From the NCBI GenBank assembly GCA_966186595.1, contig CBIFWO010000002.1, forward strand, positions 7,821-71,820: DNA of 64,000 nt. Reading direction: 5' to 3'. The notes below the pieces were generated by a model that made no database searches, was not told the origin of the DNA, and saw nothing but the letters and a program-made list of their open reading frames with translations. The translations under genes were made by a program, and so were the position numbers. Source of the stretch: JALRBM01 sp966186595. GTDB lineage: Bacteria; Patescibacteriota; Saccharimonadia; Saccharimonadales; Saccharimonadaceae. Shown in pieces: positions 1-9,307 of this stretch. Each line of letters begins with the position of its first letter. The first letter of the stretch is position 1.

Positions 1-1
1 T

Positions 2-496
2 GGCAAAATATCATTAATTGGTTCAACGCGAGCCGTAGCCGGGAAATATTTGGAGGATAATTACAGTCGACTTCCGGGTACGATGGATCCTATGGATAAT
101 CCCGCGGAGAAAAAGCCGGCAACTGTAGAAAAGTTTGTGATTAATAATACGAAATTTGACATTGGCGATGACCTTCATGCAACAATACACTATCGTAATC
201 CCGAAGCAACCCCGCTCCATTTTGGTTTTCAGATATTTACTCAAGATGGTAGCTATGTCTTTGGTACGAATACAAAGATTGGTGGCCTCGACGCAGTTGT
301 GAAGACTACGGGAAAAGTGGACATTAATGTTAAGCTAGATCTGGTGCCGGGTTTATATTTTATTGCCATTGCAACTATGAATAAGCAGGCAAGTGAAGTA
401 TATGACTACCGAACTAATGTCGAAAAGATCATCGTTAAAAATACAAGTGATGTCGGTGGTGTTGCATTTTTAGAGTATAAATGGAACGTTAGTTAA
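2..496 (+). CDS. Polysaccharide ABC transporter ATP-binding protein, C-terminal part (Wzt-like), 5' truncated by window edge
   Basis: The reading frame is open from base 2, so the N-terminal nucleotide-binding domain lies outside the window. The first residues (GSTRAVAGKYLED) look like the end of the ATPase domain of Wzt/TagH-type exporters. The remaining ~140 residues form a beta-rich domain (IFTQDGSYVFGTNT, PGLYFIAIAT) typical of the Wzt C-terminal domain, which binds the non-reducing end of the glycan to be exported. An internal TTG at 50 could be mistaken for the start. It is followed by a GT2 gene, fitting a surface-glycan export locus. Family assignment is from motif resemblance. Confidence 0.75.
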   Translation, partial: GKISLIGSTRAVAGKYLEDNYSRLPGTMDPMDNPAEKKPATVEKFVINNTKFDIGDDLHATIHYRNPEATPLHFGFQIFTQDGSYVFGTNTKIGGLDAVVKTTGKVDINVKLDLVPGLYFIAIATMNKQASEVYDYRTNVEKIIVKNTSDVGGVAFLEYKWNVS

Positions 497-538
497 TGTT
501 TGCAGTAATTTAATTGAATCCATGGAAAGAATTATGAT

Positions 539-2206
539 ATGAATATTATTAAACTTGCCGGAAAATCACTAACGACAGATTCAAAAAGAAGAATAAAGAA
601 ATTTATACTAAAAAACATTTATTTTGATCGATTCGTTAATACGTATGATAGTTGGATAATTAAGAATTTCCCAGATTTATTAGACCTCGAACGCTACAAA
701 GAAGATATCAAGGGCTTTAACTACAAACCTCTTATATCAATAACTATTCCGACGTATAACACACCCGAAGAGTTCCTACATGAATGTATTAGATCGGTTC
801 TAACGCAATGCTACGATAATTGGGAAATTATATTAGTAGATGATGCATCGCCGGACGACAATGTTCGCCGGTTAATCAAAGAATATGCCAAAAGCGATAA
901 ACGAATAAAGTACAAGTTTTTAAAAGAAAATCATCATATTGCTGGTGCTACAAACGAAGCAATAAAGATGGCAAGCGGTGAGTTTATAGGATTATTTGAT
1001 CATGACGATATCTTGTGGCCGAATGCCCTCTATGAAGTGGTGAAGGCGCTCAACCAAGATAAAACCATCGACTTCATGTATACGGACGAGGATAAGATCG
1101 TTGAGGTAAAATCTCGTCATGCCGAGCCATTCTTCAAGCCCGACTGGAGCCCCTACCTTCTTCGAACATGTAACTATATCACTCATTTCTCCGTATTTAA
1201 GCGTGAATTATTAGATAAAGTTGGCTATGAGGATGGGAAATATAATGGTGCGCAGGACTGGGAGATGATCATGCGTGCCACCCGCCATGCTAGGAATATT
1301 CATCATATACCAAAAATGCTTTATAGTTGGCGTGTTCACGATAATTCGACCGCAAAGGATATGGGCTCTAAACCGTATGTTGCCGCTGCCCAAAAAGCAA
1401 CTATAGAAGATGATATGGTTGCCAGGGGGTACGATAGGGATGATTTCAAGGTTGAGCAGGACAGCGACTTCTTTGCTTTTTGGAAAACAAAGCTAGAGAC
1501 AGGAAATCCAAAGGTCAGTATCATTGTCACGAATCGATCACAGGCAAGGCAAATTTCACGAAAAAATCCCTATAAGAATTGCGAGTATATTGTTAGTAGT
1601 AGCTATGAGGAAGGCCTCAATCGATCCGTAGGAGAGTACGTTGTATTTATTGAACCCAACATAAGGATACAAACAAAGAACTGGGTGAGGTCGCTCCTCA
1701 ATAGTGCCGTTCAGAATGATGTCGGGGTTTCGGGCGGCTTAACACTTTATTCAGATAAGAAATACATCTATAGTGCCGGAATAGCCGTAAACCAAGATGA
1801 TAAACTCGTACATGTATTAAGCGGGGGTGTCGAGGTTGATCATGCCAAGACACTCACACGGACAGTATATATCCAGACGAAACGTAATACGACAGCTATT
1901 GGTGGCTGTGTGATGGTAAAAAAGGACATAATTAAAGAGTATCGATTTAAAAGTGCCGCTCTCTATACTCCTATCGAACAGCTAGTCTTGCTTAGTCTAT
2001 GGCTTATCGATAAAGGGTTTAATAATATATATGACCCCAGCGTTGTAAGTACGATTAACCTTAAATATCCCAAGAAACCAAAAGAAAACAAAAAAATATA
2101 CAGGGACAAAGAAATTACTTTAGTGACTAAAACTGGGAGGTATAAGTCAGCACTTAAAAAACACTATTTCTTCGACGATCTAGTGAGCTATCCGGATATA
2201 GATTAA
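539..2206 (+). CDS. Glycosyltransferase family 2, large (possibly two-domain)
   Basis: The 555-residue protein has a classic GT-A/GT2 domain from about residue 64: ISITIPTYN, then the nucleotide-binding LVDDASPD at ~99-106 and a D-x-D-type FDHDD at ~153-157. A second stretch from ~325 (KVSIIVTNRS) resembles the start of another GT2 fold but lacks a clear DxD, so it may be a degenerate or accessory domain. No membrane segments are evident, so it probably acts at the cytoplasmic face on lipid-linked glycan. It follows the Wzt-like gene and overlaps the convergent DUF2142 gene by 4 nt. The sugar donor cannot be deduced. Confidence 0.85.
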   Translation: MNIIKLAGKSLTTDSKRRIKKFILKNIYFDRFVNTYDSWIIKNFPDLLDLERYKEDIKGFNYKPLISITIPTYNTPEEFLHECIRSVLTQCYDNWEIILVDDASPDDNVRRLIKEYAKSDKRIKYKFLKENHHIAGATNEAIKMASGEFIGLFDHDDILWPNALYEVVKALNQDKTIDFMYTDEDKIVEVKSRHAEPFFKPDWSPYLLRTCNYITHFSVFKRELLDKVGYEDGKYNGAQDWEMIMRATRHARNIHHIPKMLYSWRVHDNSTAKDMGSKPYVAAAQKATIEDDMVARGYDRDDFKVEQDSDFFAFWKTKLETGNPKVSIIVTNRSQARQISRKNPYKNCEYIVSSSYEEGLNRSVGEYVVFIEPNIRIQTKNWVRSLLNSAVQNDVGVSGGLTLYSDKKYIYSAGIAVNQDDKLVHVLSGGVEVDHAKTLTRTVYIQTKRNTTAIGGCVMVKKDIIKEYRFKSAALYTPIEQLVLLSLWLIDKGFNNIYDPSVVSTINLKYPKKPKENKKIYRDKEITLVTKTGRYKSALKKHYFFDDLVSYPDID

Positions 2207-3606
2207 CCTGCCCGGTAGAAGAATATATACGTTAAGAGTAGGTAGACAGTGAGCGAAAAGACAGCCATTGATACTGTCACTATGCTTAAAAGTCGGGGCT
2301 TAATCTTTACAGAGATATATTGCTGAATATAGGCAAACACAGGGATTAACAGCACGAGCAGTGGTGTAAAGTATCTCCCCTGCATACCCTGGATGAAGGT
2401 AGCGTCTATACCAGCAATGTTTGGTCGTAGAGTCCACATTGTGTACATTCCTAGCGTAATAGCAAACACTGACACAAGAAACAGCGATGCTGATACTATT
2501 GCGAGGCGCAGACTCACTTTTGGTACTCTTTCTCCGAGCAAGATGAGTCCGAATATGCCCAAATGAATAATAACTAGCCACTCTGGCAATTTATACCATA
2601 ACCACCCAAAGTGCCCGACTATTCCTGAGGTAACTATGGGATCAAGTTGGGTATTGAGCTCTGTTCGGAAGAAAGTATTGAATAGTACCTCTATAAATTG
2701 CATAGAACTTATGCCGTACTTCGCAAGGTAGGCGTCGCCTAAGAATAGTATCGCTCCTAGTCCTATAGCGGATAGGGACCAGAGGGATAACTTGAGGAAA
2801 CGCTTGCTAACCTTAAAACTCGTTATCTTTTTATGTACTTTTGTGAATATCCTCGAGTTACTATATAGACTTTTTGGAAGGAATGGTAAAAGGGCAAGAA
2901 GCAGTACATTACTTGGTTTTGTCACAATTAGTGCGGCGGCAAGCAAAGGCAGTTTGATTATCTGGCTTCTCGTGATAGGAGTTTTCTGTGTAAAAAGATT
3001 TATCATATACGCTACCCAGGCGAATATAACTACGATATTAACCGCGTCATACGATAATGAAGCAGCTTGGTGAACAATCATTGGAAACAAGGCCAAAAAG
3101 GTAAATGCAAGCTTGCCATACTTTACATGTTTGATAATCAGATAGAGGGCTGCAAAAAAAACGGCGAAGTTAAGTAGCCTCCCAAGGGTTGCCATCACAC
3201 CTATAGAGGGATGTATGGCTCGTCCTATTGCAATACCAATGGCTTGTGGCCACCTGGATATATCCAAAGATGATACAGGCCTATCTTCATTTAGGGAGTT
3301 TAGTTTAATTTCTTTGGTTATTCTAAATTGAAAGCCGTCTCCCTCGAGATTAACTTTGTCCTTAAAAATCTTTTCAATGTACGTCCCGTCTTTAATGTAT
3401 CCAGCGGAGTCCTCAGCGGATATCATAAGATCACGGGGTATCTGTTGGTTCTTTGAAAACATACCATAGCTCATCCAGAAGTGTGCCCCCTCATCGGGGA
3501 TTGTGAGGACGGGCATTAAGAATAAGCTAATTAATCCGAAAAACGAACCAACTATGAGAAATATACGTTCAGGTCTCTTGAGTATCGAGCTCAATTTTAA
3601 TAGCAT
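2203..3606 (-). CDS. DUF2142-type polytopic membrane protein
   Basis: This 467-residue protein has roughly ten hydrophobic segments. Its first extracytoplasmic loop starts with PDEGAHFWMSYGMF, the hallmark PDE-x-x-H of DUF2142 proteins, which have a GT-C-like topology and often sit in polysaccharide loci. It is the last gene of a minus-strand group (176-aa anchored protein, ChW protein, this gene), starting 11 nt after the ChW gene. A lipid-linked-sugar glycosyltransferase role is plausible from topology but unproven. Confidence 0.75.
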   Translation of the reverse strand: MLLKLSSILKRPERIFLIVGSFFGLISLFLMPVLTIPDEGAHFWMSYGMFSKNQQIPRDLMISAEDSAGYIKDGTYIEKIFKDKVNLEGDGFQFRITKEIKLNSLNEDRPVSSLDISRWPQAIGIAIGRAIHPSIGVMATLGRLLNFAVFFAALYLIIKHVKYGKLAFTFLALFPMIVHQAASLSYDAVNIVVIFAWVAYMINLFTQKTPITRSQIIKLPLLAAALIVTKPSNVLLLALLPFLPKSLYSNSRIFTKVHKKITSFKVSKRFLKLSLWSLSAIGLGAILFLGDAYLAKYGISSMQFIEVLFNTFFRTELNTQLDPIVTSGIVGHFGWLWYKLPEWLVIIHLGIFGLILLGERVPKVSLRLAIVSASLFLVSVFAITLGMYTMWTLRPNIAGIDATFIQGMQGRYFTPLLVLLIPVFAYIQQYISVKIKPRLLSIVTVSMAVFSLTVYLLLTYIFFYRAG

Positions 3607-3616
3607 AAAAAATAGA

Positions 3617-5761
3617 TTATTTTTGGACTAACTTGATAATTATAGCTTCTATAGAGTTATTTGACAAAGGGGTGCCGGTCTGTTCGTCATTTTTTACCCA
3701 ATTTTGCCAGCCAACCCGTGATAAGTGCACCCTGTAGTAAATGTCGTATTTACTTGCAGCCGTGCCTGTAGCCTTTAATTTGATAGCTTCAATGGATTTT
3801 GATTGGCCGGTGGATCCACAGATAGACCCGGGAGTGACGTCGTTGAGCCATCCAGTGTTCTTTACGTAGGCAGAGCAACTTATACCAATGTCACCGAATA
3901 TTGAATTGATTGTATCAAACCGCAAGGCCTCCATTGGTCTTGATTGGCCTGTTGTACCCCCAGTATCGTTCTGGCGTGTCCCACTTACCCATCCGATGTT
4001 ACTTAGATGAGTGGAATAAGAAAGCGAATAAGAATCTGGTATGCCGACGTTCTGAGGATTGTATAGTCCGACAGAACTTACGGGTGCTGCTGAGGAGTTT
4101 TTAGGGAGAATCCTGGTTTCGATGGCCTCTAGTCGAAGGCCTGCTCCTACGGAACCGACGGGGCTACCATTCTTTACCCATCCTTGCCATGCTCTGTTTT
4201 GGACATAACCCCTGTACCATACGTCGTAGTTATTGCCGAGTTCTCCGGTAAGCGCAATCCTTAGGGCTTCCATCCTCCTCGATTGACCAGTAGTCCCAGA
4301 GGCCTCATTATTTAACTTGAAATCCTGCCACCCTATGCCGAGTAAGTAACTAGCGTATGTAATACCACCTGGTGTGCCAGTAGTATTTGTCAGTGCAATC
4401 TTCATCGCTTCAATTTGTCTAGATTGTTCGGTGGTGCCGCTTACCATTGTATCGGTAACATTTGGCTGCCATCCCATCTCGCTAACGTGAGAAGATATGC
4501 TTAGAGAAGCAGAGGGACTATAAGAAATAGTATTAATATTCTGGTATGCATTATTCGTTGACCCTGGGGCCGGAGAGCCTTTATCTACCAACTGGACCTC
4601 AACCGCTTCGATGTTTTTATTTACATCACCGGTTACACCTGCAGGTTGACCATTTTTAGTCCATCCCATCCAACCCACATTACTGATATGGGTTCGGTAA
4701 TAGATATCATATAGCTGGTTAGTCGTGCCAGTAGGATTAATCTTTACAGCTTGGATGGGTTTATTGAGTCCAGTCGTTCCAGATATCATGCCTTGGATCA
4801 CCGTCGGTTGCCAGCCGGTGTCGAAACTGTATGAAGAGTACTCGACACTTCCGTCTAATCGTATTGCCTCCATGGGCTTACTCTGCCCAGTTGTTCCTGT
4901 TACTCCACGGTTAACATCTGTCTCTGTCCACCCAGTGTTCTTAAGGTGAGATTTAAAGAGTATAATGGGGGGTTCGTACTGGGTCGACCCAAACCATGCT
5001 GTAAAATATCTCCAGAAGTTAAGGTTACCATACGATCCACAGTTAACGATCTGGCCGGGTGCAGCGGCGAGTGCTGCTGCGTTAGGTTGGTAGGGCGTAT
5101 AGCTGTACAATGCGGCCGTTGCCCGATTCTGAATATTGAGGGTCGTACCTCCACAACTACCATTAGGGTTGTATGCAATGAACTTATTTCCTGGTACGGT
5201 TGGGGGGACGGGGTATGTATCATCAAAGAAGCCTCTAAAATGCCATACTCCATAGTCAATTTGTCGTGTAAAGCCATATGCTGCACTATCACAAGGTTGA
5301 CTGTCGGGACAGCCATATCCTAGCGCAGTATTATAACGCCAGCTTGGGCAATCTGTTCGTGTTACAAGACCTTGTTCTTTTTGTAGGGTCGCTAAAATTA
5401 CTTGAGGGTTGATCCTATAAAGTTGAGCTGCCTGCCAGATGAGAGTTGCCGCCGAGACTTGTTCTCCGATACCTTTGCCATAAGGTTCATCCCCAAGCCC
5501 GTCGCCATTAGCGTCGTTCAAGGATAGAGAAGTAAAGTTCGCTAGGCAAGTGGAGCCTTTGCTCTCGAGAAAGTTTTGGATTTGATTGACAGACATCGAG
5601 TTCCTATTAGTAAAAGTGCCATCCGACATAATATTGGCAGGATTAAAGGATTCGGTTGCTTTTGCTAAGTGGGTTGATAGAAACATCACTCCCAAACCTA
5701 TGCTTGCAATTCCGAGCAAACCAGTCGAGATCAAGACGTAGCGTCGATGTAGTCGTATCAT
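3617..5761 (-). CDS. Secreted ChW-repeat protein with lysozyme-like N-terminal domain
   Basis: The 714-residue protein has an N-terminal signal/anchor (~7-30). Residues ~35-250 form a cysteine-containing domain with INPQVILATLQKEQG, resembling the catalytic-glutamate helix of lytic transglycosylase/lysozyme folds. From ~270 to the end there are about nine tandem repeats of the form VGW..WVKNG....G..G....IEAI.I.L, the clostridial hydrophobic-W (ChW) signature. ChW repeats in other bacteria mediate surface attachment. Its start overlaps the upstream 176-aa gene by 4 nt (ATGA). A role in host-cell attachment or peptidoglycan cutting is inference; enzymatic activity is uncertain. Confidence 0.8.
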   Translation of the reverse strand: MIRLHRRYVLISTGLLGIASIGLGVMFLSTHLAKATESFNPANIMSDGTFTNRNSMSVNQIQNFLESKGSTCLANFTSLSLNDANGDGLGDEPYGKGIGEQVSAATLIWQAAQLYRINPQVILATLQKEQGLVTRTDCPSWRYNTALGYGCPDSQPCDSAAYGFTRQIDYGVWHFRGFFDDTYPVPPTVPGNKFIAYNPNGSCGGTTLNIQNRATAALYSYTPYQPNAAALAAAPGQIVNCGSYGNLNFWRYFTAWFGSTQYEPPIILFKSHLKNTGWTETDVNRGVTGTTGQSKPMEAIRLDGSVEYSSYSFDTGWQPTVIQGMISGTTGLNKPIQAVKINPTGTTNQLYDIYYRTHISNVGWMGWTKNGQPAGVTGDVNKNIEAVEVQLVDKGSPAPGSTNNAYQNINTISYSPSASLSISSHVSEMGWQPNVTDTMVSGTTEQSRQIEAMKIALTNTTGTPGGITYASYLLGIGWQDFKLNNEASGTTGQSRRMEALRIALTGELGNNYDVWYRGYVQNRAWQGWVKNGSPVGSVGAGLRLEAIETRILPKNSSAAPVSSVGLYNPQNVGIPDSYSLSYSTHLSNIGWVSGTRQNDTGGTTGQSRPMEALRFDTINSIFGDIGISCSAYVKNTGWLNDVTPGSICGSTGQSKSIEAIKLKATGTAASKYDIYYRVHLSRVGWQNWVKNDEQTGTPLSNNSIEAIIIKLVQK

Positions 5762-6288
5762 TCAGTAATATCCTTGGTGTCGGAAGAGGTGGATGCCGAT
5801 CCTATGTGATGAATAATTGTAGCTTTCCATGAGCCGCCAGTGGGCAAGTTAGCTCGTGAGATAGAAAAGCTGCAGGTGTAATAGGTGGTACTTGTGATTA
5901 TGTTAGAGGTGTAACTTAGGGTTTGTTGTCCAGTTTGACTTAGCTGCAATTCACAGTAGCCAGACGATGCTTTTTGGAAAGTAGCGACTACTCTTATCGG
6001 ATCACCTCCCGCTCGTTCGAGGAGGGGCTTTTCTGGTGGAGCGGAGGGTGTTTCTGTAGATGGAGGGGTTGTTTGGTCTGGGTTTTTACCTGTCTTGGGC
6101 GGTAAACTTGACTGACTCCCAGGATTGGAAGATACCTGCTCTTCTTTAATTGTTCCCTGGGGAGCTGGGGGGAGATCTTGGGGTTTGCTCATAAGATAGG
6201 CATATGCACCAACTCCGATAAGGATAACGGCTACGACACTCACAATAATGATTAACGTTGGTTTTTTTGGCGATGAAAGTGCTTTCAC
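5758..6288 (-). CDS. Membrane-anchored protein with proline-rich linker, unknown function
   Basis: A 176-residue protein starting with GTG. It has one transmembrane helix at ~12-32, then a Pro/Ser/Thr/Gln-rich spacer (~35-90), then a C-terminal beta-rich domain of ~80 residues with two cysteines (YCELQLS and YTCSF) that could form a disulfide outside the cell. It is the first gene of the minus-strand group with the ChW protein, to which it is translationally coupled, so it may be a surface partner of that protein. The family was not recognised. Confidence 0.7.
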   Translation of the reverse strand: MKALSSPKKPTLIIIVSVVAVILIGVGAYAYLMSKPQDLPPAPQGTIKEEQVSSNPGSQSSLPPKTGKNPDQTTPPSTETPSAPPEKPLLERAGGDPIRVVATFQKASSGYCELQLSQTGQQTLSYTSNIITSTTYYTCSFSISRANLPTGGSWKATIIHHIGSASTSSDTKDITE

Positions 6289-6444
6289 GTCTGCGCTCTT
6301 TCCTAATGGTTTTGATTTGTAAGTAAGGCTATTCCTTTATTTAATATAGCATATAGCTAATGCTCTATCAAATTGCACTAAGATTCTCGTTGTTGGGACT
6401 CGGACCTTTCCTTACTCGATTACCACTGTTATAGTTTATAGCAC

Positions 6445-7692
6445 ATGCAGCAGGATATCAAAAAGGACTACTTCTGGAATACATTGGGCGTATTTCTGCA
6501 AAATGCTATCTCGCCACTTCTGCTTGTGGCAATCACACGAATAAATGGTATTTTCGATTCAGGTATTTTCTCTTTTGCGTTTTCGGTAGCTATTATCTTT
6601 TGGGCGATTGGTATGTGGGGCGGACGAACATACCAAGTGTCTGATGTTAGGCAAGAGTTTTCACATCGTAGTTATATTATGGTGCGGTTGATTTTGGCCG
6701 TTCTAATGCTTGTTGGCGCGATTGTATTCATCACCACTAACCATTATGATGTGACCAAGAGTAGCGTCATAATCGCGCTGGTGTTATTCAAGATTATCGA
6801 ATCTATCGCGGATGTCATCTATGGAATTTTACAGACGCACAATCGCCTATATATTGTAGGAAAATCCCTATCATATAAAGCAATTGGTGGGTTCATCACC
6901 TTCGTCATAATCGATATCTTGACGAAAGACATTCTCTTAAGCTGTATGGGAATTGTGGCGATTAATATTGTAATCTTTTTATTTTACGACCTACCAATTA
7001 CGAGGAAATTAGATAATATAAAAATGCACTCTGCTAAACTCAGACATTACGTCGCTAATGCATTTGTAATAATGAAACGATGCTCACCGGTTTTTGCTGT
7101 GTTGTTTTTAGCAATGTTTTCGCTGAATATCCCGCGTTATTTTGTCGATCTTTATCATGAAGAAGAAATCGGATATTTTGGTATTATTACGATGCCAGTC
7201 ACCCTGGTAGTATTATTAGTATCATTTGTTCTGCAGCCTAATGTTCTTAGGCTATCTAGGCTGTACGACAAGAAAAAGTATACTGAATTTAATAAAATTG
7301 TTGGAAAGTTGGTATCGATCACTTCTTTGATTGGGATTGCTATTTTTGTTGCTGCGTTTATGTTTGGTATCTTCGTGCTCCAACTACTCTTCGGCGTCGA
7401 CTTTTCGAGTTATAAACTTGCTCTCATGATTTTAATTGTCGGTGGAATCATTAATGCCTTAGTTGGAATATTTATTAATATACTGACCATCATACGACAT
7501 ATTCGAGCCCAGTTTTATGTTTTGCTGTTAACTAATATCCTTCTTGCTGTTGCTTCTGTAAATATAATTAAAGAGCAGGGACTATTAGGTGGAGTAGGCT
7601 TGTTTACGGTAACGAGCATCGTGCAGGTAGCACTGCTTGCGGCAATATATGTGATAACTCTAAAAAAGGCGACAAATGCAGAAAAAAATTAG
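6445..7692 (+). CDS. Oligosaccharide flippase-like (Wzx/MATE-type) membrane protein
   Basis: The 415-residue protein has about 12 predicted membrane helices and the N-terminal pattern of polysaccharide transporters (a KDYFWNTLGVFLQNAISPLLLVA type start). It would flip lipid-linked oligosaccharide across the membrane. Its 3' end overlaps the next GT2 gene by 17 nt, showing co-translation. A -10-like TATAGT at 6430-6435 lies 9 nt before the ATG and no Shine-Dalgarno is visible. A second flippase lies at 32.5 kb, so two glycans may be exported. Confidence 0.85.
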   Translation: MQQDIKKDYFWNTLGVFLQNAISPLLLVAITRINGIFDSGIFSFAFSVAIIFWAIGMWGGRTYQVSDVRQEFSHRSYIMVRLILAVLMLVGAIVFITTNHYDVTKSSVIIALVLFKIIESIADVIYGILQTHNRLYIVGKSLSYKAIGGFITFVIIDILTKDILLSCMGIVAINIVIFLFYDLPITRKLDNIKMHSAKLRHYVANAFVIMKRCSPVFAVLFLAMFSLNIPRYFVDLYHEEEIGYFGIITMPVTLVVLLVSFVLQPNVLRLSRLYDKKKYTEFNKIVGKLVSITSLIGIAIFVAAFMFGIFVLQLLFGVDFSSYKLALMILIVGGIINALVGIFINILTIIRHIRAQFYVLLLTNILLAVASVNIIKEQGLLGGVGLFTVTSIVQVALLAAIYVITLKKATNAEKN

Positions 7693-8650
7693 TATAATAA
7701 TCCCCGTTTATAATGGCGAAAAATATATTGGTCGTTGTTTGGATAGTGTTTTGCACCAAACGTTCAAAGAATTTGAAATTCTTGTGATTAATGATGGATC
7801 ACAGGACGGGTCATTAGAGATACTGCGGGAGTATGAGAAAAGGGATCCTGATAGGGTGAAAGTCATCACGCAAGAAAATAGGGGAGTGGCAAGAACTCGT
7901 AACAGGGGTATTGAGCTAACTAAGACAAAGTACCTTATGTTTATAGATCAGGATGATTTTATAGATCCGGATTTCTGTGAGACGTATTACACTGCAGCCG
8001 AAGAACGTGACTGCGATATCGTGCTCGGGGGCTTTAAACGACCAGGAACTGGAAATAGGATAGTGAACAAATACGTTCCTCTAAAGGACACCCCTTATGC
8101 ACCGTATGTGTGCACGGGTATATGGGCGAAGTTGCATAAGACCTCATTTGTAAAAGACCACCACATATCTGTTTTTCACACTCCATATGGTGAAGATATA
8201 GCCTTTACTCTCCATGAGTACGCCGAGACGGATAATATAAGGGTATTGGAGGACTATGTTGGGTATAGTTGGCTTTACAATCAAGAGAGTGTGTCAAATA
8301 CGAGCCAAAAGAAGATATTAAATATGCTTCCGTCTCATCTGATACTACTTGACAAAATAAAAAAGTATGACATCTCTCACAGTCCGGAGCATGAATATTA
8401 TATTCTGCAAACAGTAGTTTTTTTCCTGCTTTGGAGCGGTCGTTCGGCTAAGGGAGTTGATTTCATGTATGTTTACAAAGAAGTGTTTGCGTGGTTGGAT
8501 GAGAACTACCCAAGATTCCGGGATAATAAATATATCTTCTTTGGTCCAAGCGGTGCGCCAAAACTCAATAGACTGTCTATCAGTGGATTTATGCTAATGC
8601 ACAAGTTGCATATAGTTTCGTTATTTGCAAAGATCTATTGCAAAGGCTGA
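7676..8650 (+). CDS. Glycosyltransferase family 2
   Basis: This 324-residue protein has an N-terminal GT2 domain: KISIIIPVYNGEKYI, VINDGSQDGS (~38-47) and a D-x-D-like FIDQDDF (~91-97). The C-terminal third is helical and without membrane segments. It overlaps the upstream flippase gene by 17 nt and probably adds a sugar to the same lipid-linked unit. Donor and acceptor are unknown. Confidence 0.88.
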   Translation: MQKKISIIIPVYNGEKYIGRCLDSVLHQTFKEFEILVINDGSQDGSLEILREYEKRDPDRVKVITQENRGVARTRNRGIELTKTKYLMFIDQDDFIDPDFCETYYTAAEERDCDIVLGGFKRPGTGNRIVNKYVPLKDTPYAPYVCTGIWAKLHKTSFVKDHHISVFHTPYGEDIAFTLHEYAETDNIRVLEDYVGYSWLYNQESVSNTSQKKILNMLPSHLILLDKIKKYDISHSPEHEYYILQTVVFFLLWSGRSAKGVDFMYVYKEVFAWLDENYPRFRDNKYIFFGPSGAPKLNRLSISGFMLMHKLHIVSLFAKIYCKG

Positions 8651-8712
8651 CAAAAGATATCACAATGTTAACTAAGTTAAGAGTATGATTGACACAGTGC
8701 GGAGGAGGTGAG

Positions 8713-9306
8713 ATGGCACGGAAAAAGGACACAAAAGGCGAAGATTATGCCGAAAGGTTACAGACGCTAAGTGGGGCAAAATGGAAACGCGTGCTTGATG
8801 TGCAGCGTCCTTATCGCTGGAATTTAACTCGCCTTCATCTTGGTAAAACGTTAGATGTAGGGTGTGGAATTGGCAGGAATTTAGGGAATCTCTCGCAGGA
8901 AAGCGTTGGTGTGGACCATAACGACCATGCTGTTAAGGTGGCGCAAGCAGCTGGTTTCAATGCGGTAACAGTTGATGATTTTCGACGCAACAAGAAGAAA
9001 TATGCTCCAAGCAGCTTCGATAGCATGCTACTTGCTCACGTCCTCGAGCATATGACTACTTCAGATGGCAAGAAGATCATCAAAGAATATTTGCCATATG
9101 TACGTGATAAGGTGGTGATAATTTGCCCCCAGGAAAAAGGGTTTACGACGGACGAAACGCATATAAACTTTCTTGATCACAAGGCAATTGAGGATATTCT
9201 GGAGAGCTGTGGACTAACAATTGCACGGTCTTTTTCGTTTCCCTTCCACAAGGCTGTAGGGAAGGTTTTTGCCTACAACGAAACGGTAGTGGTTGGTCAG
9301 AAGTAA
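8713..9306 (+). CDS. Class I SAM-dependent methyltransferase
   Basis: The ATG at 8713 is chosen because GGAGGAGGTGAG lies directly upstream (8701-8712); an in-frame TTG at 8689 would place that ribosome site inside the gene. The ~197-residue protein has LDVGCGIGRNLGNL (motif I, SAM binding) and an acidic HNDH/VDD stretch (motif II), followed by LLAHVLEHM (motif IV). Position in a glycan locus suggests methylation of a sugar or cap, which is inference. It ends 2 nt from a convergent GT2 gene. Confidence 0.85.
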   Translation: MARKKDTKGEDYAERLQTLSGAKWKRVLDVQRPYRWNLTRLHLGKTLDVGCGIGRNLGNLSQESVGVDHNDHAVKVAQAAGFNAVTVDDFRRNKKKYAPSSFDSMLLAHVLEHMTTSDGKKIIKEYLPYVRDKVVIICPQEKGFTTDETHINFLDHKAIEDILESCGLTIARSFSFPFHKAVGKVFAYNETVVVGQK

Positions 9307-9307
9307 T

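Noticed and set aside
4900..5323. Overlapping ORFs within the ChW protein gene
   Set aside because: These are shadow frames of a repeat-rich coding sequence, with no initiation signals.
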